Shown here one piece after another: positions 27,145 to 35,700 of a DNA stretch of 64,000 bases (the stretch's first letter is position 1; the number at the start of each line of letters is the position of its first letter). Source of the DNA: Riemerella columbina (GTDB lineage Bacteria > Bacteroidota > Bacteroidia > Flavobacteriales > Weeksellaceae); contig NZ_CP103950.1 in assembly GCF_030517065.1 (NCBI RefSeq), forward strand, positions 248,001 to 312,000, in the 5' to 3' direction. Below the pieces are notes generated by a model that had not been told where the DNA came from, searched no databases, and saw nothing but the letters and a program-made list of their open reading frames with translations. The translations under genes were made by a program, and so were the position numbers.

Positions 27145-27852
27145 ATGAAAGCGACAAATATAGATAACTATTTAGACAACCACTACATCCATCGGAGCAA
27201 TTGGCTTCGGGCAGCGGTTTTGGGAGCGAATGACGGCATCATTTCCGTATCCAGTTTGGCGATAGGGATAGCGGCAGCCAGCGATGCGCGACATCCTATT
27301 GTATTGGCGACGGTGGCAGGATTGGTGGCAGGTGCCCTGTCTATGGCGGCTGGCGAGTATGTGTCGGTAAGTTCCCAAACGGACACCGAAAAAGCGGACA
27401 TCGAGCGCGAGGCACAAGAACTCCGTGACCAACCCGAAGTAGAGCTACAAATTTTAGCCGAAATTTACCAACAACGAGGCTTGAAAAAAGAAACCGCCTG
27501 GCAAGTTGCCCAAGAACTCACCGCCCACGATGCTCTTGCTGCCCACACCCGCGACGAGTTGGGCATCACCGAAATCTCTCAAGCCAATCCCATCCAAGCC
27601 GCATTGGCATCTGGAGCGTCGTTTTTGGTCGGTGGTGTGTTGCCTGTTTTAGTCACGCTCTTGGCACCGGTCTCGCAAATGGAATATTTCCTCTACGGTT
27701 TCACCCTCGTATTTTTACTGATTTTAGGCGCTATTTCAGCCAAAACCGGCGGTTCCAGTATGCTCAAAGCCGCCATTCGCATCACGATTTGGGGTACCTT
27801 AGCGATGGGTATTTCCGCCTTAGTAGGCTATGCTTTTGGCGTAAGCGTGTAG
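27145..27852 (+). CDS. VIT1/CCC1-family transporter (probable Fe2+/Mn2+)
   Basis: A 235-residue membrane protein of the VIT/CCC1 family, which in eukaryotes moves iron or manganese into vacuoles; bacterial members probably export or store these metals. The opening HRSNWLRAAVLGANDGIISVSSLAIG is diagnostic, and AAGEYVSVSSQTDTEKADIERE is the conserved first-helix-pair and metal-binding linker region. Five hydrophobic segments are visible. The gene is isolated between repeat-rich flanks and has a higher C content than its neighbours. The poly-C tract upstream could vary its expression. Confidence 0.9.
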   Translation: MKATNIDNYLDNHYIHRSNWLRAAVLGANDGIISVSSLAIGIAAASDARHPIVLATVAGLVAGALSMAAGEYVSVSSQTDTEKADIEREAQELRDQPEVELQILAEIYQQRGLKKETAWQVAQELTAHDALAAHTRDELGITEISQANPIQAALASGASFLVGGVLPVLVTLLAPVSQMEYFLYGFTLVFLLILGAISAKTGGSSMLKAAIRITIWGTLAMGISALVGYAFGVSV

Positions 27853-28000
27853 CAAGCGAATACCTATTTTTAAATTTAAAAATTTAAATTATTTAATGAT
27901 TATATGATTCAAAGATTGGCTCTGCCCAATCCGCCTTTTTGGGGGGGGGGAGGGGGAGGTATCGCAAGCTTGTGTCAAAAATCGCTTGTGGAGGCTCTTT

Positions 28001-28039
28001 GATTCCCCTCCTCTGGAGGGGTGCCTGCAAGGCGGGGTG
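28001..28039 (+). repeat. Palindromic repeat, copy 3
   Basis: GATTCCCCTCC, a spacer, GGAGGGGTGCC, a spacer, GGCGGGGTG. Same orientation as copy 1. Confidence 0.75.
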
Positions 28040-28125
28040 GGTTTCACAAATCAACGACTTCACGAATCATTAAATCATTAAATCTTTGAATTTTAGAATC
28101 TGAAATCTGAAATTCCTTCGGATAA

Positions 28126-28172
28126 ACACCCCGTCACTTCGTGCCACCCCTCTTTAAAAAAAGAGGGGAATT
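28126..28172 (-). repeat. Palindromic repeat, copy 4 (inverted)
   Basis: ACACCCCG, a spacer, GCCACCCCTCTTT, an A-rich spacer, AAGAGGGGAATTG. Inverted relative to copies 1 and 3. The loop carries the same T/A run as copy 1. Confidence 0.75.
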
Positions 28173-28246
28173 GTTCACAACTTTACAACTTCACAAATCT
28201 TTCAATCTTTCAACCCTTTAATCCTTGAATATCTTAACTCTCTCCA

Positions 28247-28351
28247 TCACTTCCTATTGATGTTGTTTCTGGTGCTGTCTACTTCTACGTCGCTTTCAAT
28301 GTTGGAAGGGTATTGTAGGGCGACGCTTATTGGTCTGTAGTTTTTATGTTT
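28247..28351 (-). pseudogene. Possible C-terminal gene remnant
   Basis: On the minus strand 34 codons are open between a TAA and a TGA, reading in part YRPISVALQYPSNIESDV and DSTRNNINRK. The composition looks protein-like, but there is no start codon and no family was recognised. It lies just beyond the end of the TonB receptor gene, in repeat-rich DNA. It may be chance. Confidence 0.25.
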
Positions 28352-28385
28352 TTATAGGATTTTCAGCAACCTCCTTTGCTTTAAC

Positions 28386-30746
28386 TTAAAATCTCTGGCG
28401 ACTTTCGTTTTCGGATTTAACTTTATTGTTGCTTACATTTTTATGATTGTCAAATGTGTATGTAAAACTAAGGAAAAAGCTACGTGTAAGTCGTTTTTGA
28501 TAAAATTCAAAGTCAAAATCATTAAAATAGGAAATATTTCTATCTCTAAGCGTATTGAATATATCATCAACACCAGCGACCAATAAAAGTTTATTATCTA
28601 AAAACTTTTTTCTAATGCTTACATCCAAATAATACTTTTCATAAGCTTTAAGGTTTTTGCTTATTCGACTATGATGATATGAATGGTATAACTCCAACCC
28701 CCATTGATTAGGAAGTTGTATATCATTATACATAGTACCATAGAAAGAGGCTCCCGATGTATTTACACCATCTCCTGACTGAAAACTATTATAAAAAATT
28801 CCAGTAGCCATACTTGTATATAACCATTTTGTGATATTCCCCGCGTAAGAATAATCTAATCCCCATTCTTTATAATTACCAAAATTCTTTGGTTGGTAGT
28901 AATTGATATGGTTGGTGTCGGTATAGTATACATTAGTTATCAAATCTTTGGTATAAGCTGCATATAATGACAGACTATGGTTTTTATAGGTCATTTCTAT
29001 GTCTACAAGGTCTTTGTAAAAAGGTTGTAAATTAGCATTTCCGATTTGATATAAAAAATCATTTTGTTTAAATATAAATGGATTTAAGTCTTTGAATGAT
29101 GGACGCGAAATACTTTTTCGATAACTTGCTGAAATACTTTTTTGATTTCCAAAATTATATTTGTAGTAAAGCGTTGGGAACCACCGAGTGTATTCTTGAT
29201 CCACTTTTTGCTGATTTATCTTATTAACTCCTTCTATTTTAGTGTTTTCTAAGCGAACGCCTACTTTAAGGAAATGCTTCCCCAGAACTTTAGCCAAAGT
29301 CGTGTATCCTGCTAAAATTTGCTCTTGATTATCAAAATCTTGCTTTTTACTTATGTCCTCTATCCATTGGTGAGATTGTAAAAACTTAACATTCAAAAGA
29401 TTATCTCTACTGACGGCGTTAAATTTAGCCCCCGCATTCAATTCCCAATCATCATCCCATTTTTGAACGGCATCTAACTGAGCGGTATAATACTTAGAGC
29501 GAGCCTCTGAAGTAAACCAATGATTTGAGTTCAGAGATGAATTAGCGTCATATATTGAGGATACATTGTTTTGAGATGTTCCTTGATTTTCGCCCATATC
29601 GGCAATGAGTTTTAGGGAACTGCCTTTCTCATCGGTTTTTAAGGTGTAGTTAAAAGTTGTGTACCATAAATCACTCGGCAAATTCCATAATGATTGATTT
29701 TTACTTTGAATATTCATCGTTGGGCTAATGATCTCCATAGCCTCTTTGGAGTCAATTTCAAATTGATTGGTGCTGAAATATCCCTCAATCCCAAGCGTAT
29801 TCTTATCATTCAAATAATACATAGTCCCCAAACGAATGCCTATATTATTGTTGTCTTGTATAAAATCGCCATTGCTATCATTGCTATTTCCATTTTTGTA
29901 GTAAAAAGTCCCTCTTGATGTTCCTGAATCTCTATTTTTAGCATAAGAAAAATCTGAATATAAATTCCATTGTTCTGTCCCGTAATTCAAATTAAGACCG
30001 CCTTGATAGGTTCCAAAATTATTTTTTCGATGCAGATAAGACGATTTAGCTATTACGCGAATCCCTTTGGGGTTATTTTTCAATATGATATTAATCACTC
30101 CCCCTTGAGTTGCCGCTTCTTGATCTGCCGAAGCCATTTCTTGAATTTCAATCACCTTAATATCCTCCGAAGATAATGATTGAAGGTAAGTTCCGAGTTC
30201 ATCAGATGACAGATTCATCTTTCTGCCATTCACAAGCACTTCAACCGATTTATTTTTTAGCATAATACCTCCTGAAGAGGTAACGCTTAGTTTAGGGCTC
30301 TTTTTTAAAATATCTAAACCTGTATTTCCCTCAGCGAAAGGGGAGTTTTCTATATCAAATTGAAGTTTATCGCCGACTTGTTTAATGATTTTTCTTCTCG
30401 TATTGATGACAATCTCTTTTAACTGAACGGATTCTCGGATTTTTAACACTCCGAAGTCTATATCATTTGAAAGATCTACCGCCTTATTTGTGACGGTCTC
30501 TCCAAATTGCTCCAATTTCAGTGTATAGATCCCTTTTGGAGCGGTGATAAGAAAAACACCCAAGCTGTCCGTTGTAGTCCCACTAAAAACGCTGTCATTT
30601 TTTACCAAAACCACATTTACCCATTCCACAGGGTTATTTGAAGTACTTCCAACCACCTTGCCTTTGAGTTGGTATTGTTGGGCGTAAACATTGATACCTC
30701 CCCAAATGATCATAAGTGATAAAAACAAAAAACGGTAATCTCTCAT
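28386..30746 (-). CDS. TonB-dependent receptor, outer membrane beta-barrel family (paralogue A)
   Basis: A 786-residue outer-membrane protein. A signal peptide (about 1-22, ending NVYAQ) is followed by a CarboxypepD_reg-like domain (about 24-105, QLKGKVVGSTSNNPVEWVNV), a plug region (about 110-225, including VLVNGRKMNLSSDELGTYL) and a large barrel similar to the OMP_b-brl_3 group. The substrate is unknown. It is a paralogue of the next gene upstream; the first 60 or so codons after the signal peptide are almost identical in DNA while the rest has diverged. It may have its own promoter, since a 22-bp element is shared upstream of both genes. Confidence 0.88.
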   Translation of the reverse strand: MRDYRFLFLSLMIIWGGINVYAQQYQLKGKVVGSTSNNPVEWVNVVLVKNDSVFSGTTTDSLGVFLITAPKGIYTLKLEQFGETVTNKAVDLSNDIDFGVLKIRESVQLKEIVINTRRKIIKQVGDKLQFDIENSPFAEGNTGLDILKKSPKLSVTSSGGIMLKNKSVEVLVNGRKMNLSSDELGTYLQSLSSEDIKVIEIQEMASADQEAATQGGVINIILKNNPKGIRVIAKSSYLHRKNNFGTYQGGLNLNYGTEQWNLYSDFSYAKNRDSGTSRGTFYYKNGNSNDSNGDFIQDNNNIGIRLGTMYYLNDKNTLGIEGYFSTNQFEIDSKEAMEIISPTMNIQSKNQSLWNLPSDLWYTTFNYTLKTDEKGSSLKLIADMGENQGTSQNNVSSIYDANSSLNSNHWFTSEARSKYYTAQLDAVQKWDDDWELNAGAKFNAVSRDNLLNVKFLQSHQWIEDISKKQDFDNQEQILAGYTTLAKVLGKHFLKVGVRLENTKIEGVNKINQQKVDQEYTRWFPTLYYKYNFGNQKSISASYRKSISRPSFKDLNPFIFKQNDFLYQIGNANLQPFYKDLVDIEMTYKNHSLSLYAAYTKDLITNVYYTDTNHINYYQPKNFGNYKEWGLDYSYAGNITKWLYTSMATGIFYNSFQSGDGVNTSGASFYGTMYNDIQLPNQWGLELYHSYHHSRISKNLKAYEKYYLDVSIRKKFLDNKLLLVAGVDDIFNTLRDRNISYFNDFDFEFYQKRLTRSFFLSFTYTFDNHKNVSNNKVKSENESRQRF
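30510..30683 (-). repeat. 174-bp duplicated segment, copy in paralogue A
   Basis: Differs by about 11 bases from 33019-33192, counted by eye. It encodes the N-terminal CarboxypepD_reg-like part of the receptor. Flanking coding DNA on the 3' side is far more diverged. Confidence 0.8.
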
Positions 30747-30784
30747 TATTTTATATTTTTTCTCTACAAAAGAACTAAATTAAG

Positions 30785-30806
30785 TTTAAATAAACAAGCG
30801 TTTTTT
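30785..30806 (-). promoter_or_regulatory. Upstream element shared by the two TonB paralogues, copy 1
   Basis: A 22-base sequence (AAAAAACGCTTG then TTTATTTAAA on the minus strand) is repeated exactly at 33314-33335. Here it lies 39 bases before the start codon. It may hold a -33 TTG or an operator. Confidence 0.5.
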
Positions 30807-30867
30807 CACATTCCCTCCTCCTTCTCCACTAATTGCTTGCAAGTTGTTTTAAGCATTTATATATGAT

Positions 30868-33255
30868 TTATAACCTGCTTCTTTCTTCCTCGTTACTCTG
30901 TATGTTTTGTTGTTTCTGTAATGATTTTCCAAAATTCCAAATAATAGATAATCGTACTTTTTGTGTATCTCCATAATCGTAACTTTTTTGCTCTATGCCG
31001 TTTACGATTTGGGTGAATGTCGTTTTATTCGTTCTGAATATATCCGTTGCATTTATAGCTATTTGAAGTTGCTTGTTCAGCATTGAATATTTTAGTCCTG
31101 CATCTATATAATACCATGCTGTTGTGGTGTAACTTCCTGCAACTGACGGAGATAGATACGAGAAGCCTAACTCTGCTCTCAATGTCTTTTCTTTGTTTAG
31201 TATAAAACTGTTATTAGAATTAAAATATAGTACCCATCTATCTATTTTAGGTAATGTATTGGGTAAATCTGATGTTGTCTTGGAGTAGTATATTGTAGCT
31301 GAATTGTTGCTTTCCATCCAACTCCACTTATTAAAAGTGTAGTGTTGTGTTGTTCCAATATTGAGATGATTATAAAAATTGTAGGGAATAACTTTTTGAA
31401 TGGGATGATCTTTTGAAACGAATGTAACTTGATCAACACCATTTGTCATATAATTAGCATATAATGAAGCAAAATAATTTTTATATGTAAATGAAATTTC
31501 TGCGTTATCTATATAAAAAGGTTGCAAAAAAGGATTTCCCTCATTGTAATTATATTTAGAGCTGTAGAACCTAAAAGGATTCAAATTACTATAAGAGGGT
31601 CTGTTAATTCTTCTGCTATAATTCAACCCTAAAGTACTACTTTCAGACACTTTGTATGTCAGGTAAAAAGTAGGAAATAGTTTGAGATAATTATTTTTAT
31701 TCGTTTGGTTGAGTGTTTTTGAATAACCTTCAGTTTGTGTATTTTCTAATCGTAATCCCAATTGTGAGTCCCATCTTTCAGAAAGTTTTTTACTTCCTGA
31801 AATATACAATGCTTGGGTATTTTCTTTATAATCAAAACTATTGCTTTTTGAGGGGTCTAAAACAGGATTGTTTGTAGTTTTGTCAATATAAGAAACTTGA
31901 CTATTATTGTTAATGAAAGCCACTTTAGCACCAAATGAAAGGTTAATCCAATTCAGAGGCATTTCATAATCAAATTTAGCCGTATATATGTCAATATTTT
32001 GAAGGCTTAAATTTTTTGCAGAAGCATAACGATTAGGTACCGGAGTATTATTAGGAAAATAGGTATTCGTACTGAAATTGTTGTCTATGTCCGATTTATA
32101 TTTGAAATAGTCTATATCTATTGAATATTGCGTTCCAATAGTATCTACTTTAGTCGTGCTATGAAAATTTAAAGAATGTGTTTTTCTTTGTATTTCTAAT
32201 CGAGAAGGCGTAATTATTATAGAATCTAATGCATTATTTTTGGTGATATATGAGGTATTAGTTCCTTTAGAAATTGGCTTTGAAAGCATTCCCATATACT
32301 GAATTCCCATTGTCGTTTTGGGACTAATTTTGTAATCTAAGGCAATTCTACCGCTTAGACTGTTTATAAAAACCCTTTTTTTACTCTGCTCATTCCATAT
32401 ATAATTGGGGTAAAAGATCGTGTACTCTTGGTATGGCGCGATACTTCCATTTTGATAATTCAGATTGGAAGAAACCGTTAATCTATCTTTTTGATAATTC
32501 AAACCGCCCCCTAAATTCCCTAATGGATATGTAGCTTGCGTATATGAAGTGTTTAAATTACCACTAATATAATTTTGTTTTGTTTCTTTCAATTTAATAT
32601 TTACGATTCCACTATTTCCTTCTACTTCATATTTTGCCGGTGGCGTGGTGATGACTTCTATACTTTCTATATCATCTGATTTAATTGTTTTTAGAAAACT
32701 GAATAAATCATCTCCAGAAAGCTGTACCAATTTATCATCTATCATGACAGAAACCCCACTTTTCCCAATTATTGATATTTGGTCATTTTGAACTCTCAAA
32801 CTTGGAGTAACTTTTAAAGCATCTATAGCATCTCCACCTGTGGCAGATATAGAGTTTCCGACCTTAAAGACCAATCGATCTACTTTTCGTTGAATTAAAG
32901 GTTTTTTTACATCAATCACAATCTCTTGCAATTGAACAGACTCTTTGATTTTTAATATTCCTAAGTCTACATTACTTAAAATGTTTAATTCCTTATTTAT
33001 TGCAACTTCTCCAAAATACTCCAATTTCAGTGTATAGATCCCTTTTGGAGCGGTGATAAGAAACCCGCCCAAGCTGTCCGTTGTAGTCCCACTAAAAATA
33101 CTGTCATTTTTTACCAAAACCACATTTACCCATTCCACAGGTGCATTTGAAGTACTTCCAACTACTTTGCCTTTGAGTTGGTATTGCTGGGCAAAAGCAT
33201 TGGGGTTGATAAAAAACACAATGATGGACAGAAATAAAATGGTGAGGTTTTTCAT
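30868..33255 (-). CDS. TonB-dependent receptor, outer membrane beta-barrel family (paralogue B)
   Basis: A 795-residue receptor with the same plan as its downstream neighbour: signal peptide (1-22, ending AFAQQ), CarboxypepD_reg-like domain (QLKGKVVGSTSNAPVEWVNV), plug (about 115-230, with VMIDDKLVQLSGDDLFSFL) and OMP_b-brl_3-type barrel. The plug and barrel differ strongly from paralogue A, so the ligands may differ. The 121-base gap between the two genes contains a copy of the shared upstream element, so they are probably transcribed separately but under similar control. Confidence 0.88.
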   Translation of the reverse strand: MKNLTILFLSIIVFFINPNAFAQQYQLKGKVVGSTSNAPVEWVNVVLVKNDSIFSGTTTDSLGGFLITAPKGIYTLKLEYFGEVAINKELNILSNVDLGILKIKESVQLQEIVIDVKKPLIQRKVDRLVFKVGNSISATGGDAIDALKVTPSLRVQNDQISIIGKSGVSVMIDDKLVQLSGDDLFSFLKTIKSDDIESIEVITTPPAKYEVEGNSGIVNIKLKETKQNYISGNLNTSYTQATYPLGNLGGGLNYQKDRLTVSSNLNYQNGSIAPYQEYTIFYPNYIWNEQSKKRVFINSLSGRIALDYKISPKTTMGIQYMGMLSKPISKGTNTSYITKNNALDSIIITPSRLEIQRKTHSLNFHSTTKVDTIGTQYSIDIDYFKYKSDIDNNFSTNTYFPNNTPVPNRYASAKNLSLQNIDIYTAKFDYEMPLNWINLSFGAKVAFINNNSQVSYIDKTTNNPVLDPSKSNSFDYKENTQALYISGSKKLSERWDSQLGLRLENTQTEGYSKTLNQTNKNNYLKLFPTFYLTYKVSESSTLGLNYSRRINRPSYSNLNPFRFYSSKYNYNEGNPFLQPFYIDNAEISFTYKNYFASLYANYMTNGVDQVTFVSKDHPIQKVIPYNFYNHLNIGTTQHYTFNKWSWMESNNSATIYYSKTTSDLPNTLPKIDRWVLYFNSNNSFILNKEKTLRAELGFSYLSPSVAGSYTTTAWYYIDAGLKYSMLNKQLQIAINATDIFRTNKTTFTQIVNGIEQKSYDYGDTQKVRLSIIWNFGKSLQKQQNIQSNEEERSRL
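33019..33192 (-). repeat. 174-bp duplicated segment, copy in paralogue B
   Basis: Partner of 30510-30683, about 94 percent identical by eye. Confidence 0.8.
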
Positions 33256-33313
33256 GGTTTTGAGGATTATAGTTGATAAAATTCATTCTATTCTGTAAAT
33301 AAAATAAATTAAT

Positions 33314-33335
33314 TTTAAATAAACAAGCGTTTTTT
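33314..33335 (-). promoter_or_regulatory. Upstream element shared by the two TonB paralogues, copy 2
   Basis: Exact repeat of 30785-30806, here 59 bases before the start codon of paralogue B. On the minus strand a TTG in the element is followed after 17 bases by TATTTTAT, a weak promoter-like pair. Confidence 0.5.
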
Positions 33336-33412
33336 TTAATCAAAACACTGGTTTTGTTGTATTTAATGGTTTTTTCATTCATTTTTATTTGGACTTTCGT
33401 TTTTTCATCCGT

Positions 33413-33460
33413 TAAGAAAAAAATAGCGGAGAGAAGTTTTTATCAACTTCTTCTCCGCTT
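33413..33460 (-). terminator. Terminator of the MarR-TolC-HlyD-ABC operon
   Basis: On the minus strand, AGCGGAGAAGAAGTT pairs with AACTTCTCTCCGCT and is followed by a run of seven T residues. It lies about 110 bases beyond the permease stop codon. Confidence 0.85.
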
Positions 33461-33568
33461 AAAGATATTAGCATCTATAAATATTCTCTTGTTGGGAATT
33501 TGAAATGCGTTTTTAATTTTTCAATTTTCTTAATACCTAAACTTGTCAATTTGCCCACTAAAAAGGTT

Positions 33569-34720
33569 TTATTCCTTAACTTTTCTCACTTTGATGTAGA
33601 GGGCGATGTAACTCAGCACAGCACAGACTCCGCCGATGATCAGCAAATTTTGAATGTAGGGATAAGTCAGGTCAAAATCGCCGTTTTCAATAACTAAAAT
33701 TCGGAAAGCGGGGAGAAAATGCGTGAGCGGAATACCGCTGGCGAGCCATTGGATCCATTCGGGCATTTGGCTGAGGGGCCATGTAAATCCAGAAATCATA
33801 AAACTCGGAGTGGCAACCACCATTAAGATTTCCGTGGCTTTCAGCTCACTGGGAATCAATATGCTGACCAGTATTCCGATAAAACTCACGGCAACGATAA
33901 ACAGCCCTGCAATCAAGGTGAGTTCTCCCAAATGATGCTCAAATGGAATGGAAAACCAAAAGGTAAAGCCCCAATACATCAGCCATATCAAGAAGCTCAT
34001 CAGCCAGTAGGGCAATAATTTGACTGCCATCAGCATCAGTGTGTTAGGGCATTGCTGAACCAAATTTTTAAAGCTGCCTTTCTCAAATTCCGAAGCGAAA
34101 GACAACGCCAACGCCAACAGTAAAACTTGCTGAAGCACCGTTGCCAACACCCCTGGCCAAAGGAAATACATATAATTGGAGCTGCGGTTATTTTTCTTGA
34201 TATAAGTGGTTTTGAAGGGCTCGTATTGACTGAGGAGCAACTCTTCTGGCGTGCCTTGTTTGCGGAGAATTTCAATCTGTGTGCCTGCTTTTAGCGTCCC
34301 TAAAACCACTTGTAGCGCGGAGGAAGCATAGTTGGCGGTAACGAAATTAGCCGTATTCACCATGGTAGTAACCTCTGGATTTTGTTTGGTCAGCACTTTT
34401 CGCTCAAAATCTTTGGGGATTAATACCACGCAGGCGGCGTCTTTTTCAGCCATCAATCGGTCTAAGTTTTGGGTGTCAAACTTCAATTGAGCAATGTGCA
34501 GCACCTCGTTGTCCTGTATCATTTCCACCATTTTTTGGCTCATACTACTTTGGTCTTCATCTACCACAATGATGGGCAAATCCGTCACTTTTCCCTTGCT
34601 ATAGACATAACCGATGAGCAAGCCGTACGCCAGTGGAGCGCCGAAAAAGAGCATTTTCAAGACATCATTTTTCCAAAAATGCCGAAACTCTCTGCGGAGT
34701 AATTGTATAAAGGTTTTCAT
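33569..34720 (-). CDS. ABC-2 type transporter permease
   Basis: A 383-residue inner-membrane protein with one N-terminal membrane segment (about 24-40), a periplasmic domain of about 130 residues, and a cluster of hydrophobic segments in the second half, ending in a basic tail. This is the ABC2_membrane_3 (YhhJ-like) layout found in export systems together with HlyD and TolC partners. It lies 4 bases after the hlyD-type gene. No ATP-binding subunit is encoded in the operon, so the ATPase must come from elsewhere, or the permease works differently. Confidence 0.85.
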   Translation of the reverse strand: MKTFIQLLRREFRHFWKNDVLKMLFFGAPLAYGLLIGYVYSKGKVTDLPIIVVDEDQSSMSQKMVEMIQDNEVLHIAQLKFDTQNLDRLMAEKDAACVVLIPKDFERKVLTKQNPEVTTMVNTANFVTANYASSALQVVLGTLKAGTQIEILRKQGTPEELLLSQYEPFKTTYIKKNNRSSNYMYFLWPGVLATVLQQVLLLALALSFASEFEKGSFKNLVQQCPNTLMLMAVKLLPYWLMSFLIWLMYWGFTFWFSIPFEHHLGELTLIAGLFIVAVSFIGILVSILIPSELKATEILMVVATPSFMISGFTWPLSQMPEWIQWLASGIPLTHFLPAFRILVIENGDFDLTYPYIQNLLIIGGVCAVLSYIALYIKVRKVKE

Positions 34721-34724
34721 CGTT

Positions 34725-35690
34725 TTATTTTTTGAGGATAACGGTAGATTTGGTGAGCCATTTTTCTGTATTCTGAGGCTGTTCTGGGCTTACAGTCAGC
34801 TCGTACAATTGGTCTTGAAGTTCATAATCAGGATAAGCATTGGCGATGTTGGCATAAGCGCCTATCAGTTTGATATTCTTGATTTTACCCTTGATGCTTT
34901 GGTTGAGGTAAGGGCTAAACACCTGAACTTCTTGCCCTTGTTGGTAGGCTTTGAGCTGGCTCTCGGCGAGGGTAAATCGGAAGTAGGTGGATTGTGCCAA
35001 ATTACCTTTAAATAAAGTATATCCTGGCAAGGCTAACTCGCCTAATTTTAGCGTGATATTACTGATTTTCATATCTTGCGGTGCTATAATGTACCGCTCT
35101 TTTTCGGCAACGCTCACCTCTTGTAGCGCTCCCAAAGCACGGTCTTGCTGCCCCAAAGCCATTGTCTGTTGCTCTATCCGAACGCCGTTCTGAACATCGG
35201 CAATTTCGGCATCTACAGCGATGAGTTGGGCTTGGGCACCTTGATATTTCGCAAAAACTTCATCGTATTTCTGTTGCGGAATCAGGGAATCATCTACCAT
35301 TGCTTGCATTCTTCTGAGCGATTTTTTGGCAAATTCATACTGCTCGGTAAGGGCGGCTTTTTTGGCTCTTAGTTGTTTCAATTGATTAGCGGTAGCGCCA
35401 CGATGTGCCATATTGTACTGGGCTTCAGCGGATTTTACGGCGCCTTGGGCTTGGGCTTTTTTAGCTTCCACTTCGGGAATGTCTAAAATCGCGAGGGTAT
35501 CGCCTTTCTTCACCCAATCTCCTTCTTGGACCAATATTTTCTGGATACGCCCAGGGATTTTACTCACCACAGCGAGGTCTTCACGCTCTACTTTGCCTTG
35601 GATTTCGGTGGTTTTATCTTGATTTTGGCACGATATTATTGAAAGTGCGGTGCCTATTACTAAACTGATTTTATTGATGTTAAGATGCAT
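34725..35690 (-). CDS. HlyD-family periplasmic adaptor (membrane fusion protein), lipoprotein
   Basis: A 321-residue adaptor linking the inner-membrane permease to TolC. The N-terminus ends in ALSIISC, a lipobox giving a lipidated Cys near residue 21. A biotinyl-lipoyl half-domain follows (VVSKIPGRIQKILVQEGDWVKKGDTLAILD), then a coiled-coil hairpin (about 75-180, rich in Ala, Gln and Lys) and beta-barrel segments. It is the third gene of the marR-tolC-hlyD-permease operon, 10 bases from tolC. Confidence 0.9.
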   Translation of the reverse strand: MHLNINKISLVIGTALSIISCQNQDKTTEIQGKVEREDLAVVSKIPGRIQKILVQEGDWVKKGDTLAILDIPEVEAKKAQAQGAVKSAEAQYNMAHRGATANQLKQLRAKKAALTEQYEFAKKSLRRMQAMVDDSLIPQQKYDEVFAKYQGAQAQLIAVDAEIADVQNGVRIEQQTMALGQQDRALGALQEVSVAEKERYIIAPQDMKISNITLKLGELALPGYTLFKGNLAQSTYFRFTLAESQLKAYQQGQEVQVFSPYLNQSIKGKIKNIKLIGAYANIANAYPDYELQDQLYELTVSPEQPQNTEKWLTKSTVILKK

Positions 35691-35700
35691 AGTTATAATT

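Larger units (their letters stand above)
27853..28385. other. Repeat-rich intergenic region downstream of the VIT-type transporter
   Basis: No intact gene is supported. The region contains a G10 run (27941-27950), a diverged copy of the 26911-26948 segment at 27963-28000, and two more palindromic repeats (28001-28039 and 28126-28172). A short minus-strand open segment that may be a gene remnant lies at 28247-28351. Confidence 0.7.
33256..33568. other. Intergenic region between paralogue B and the export operon
   Basis: The 313 bases hold the leader of paralogue B with the shared 22-base element (33314-33335) and the terminator of the export operon (33413-33460). Nothing else is seen. Confidence 0.7.

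Noticed and set aside
26648-28385. Intact insertion sequence around the VIT-type gene
   Set aside because: No transposase frame or matching terminal inverted repeats with target duplications were found; only short palindromic repeats are present.
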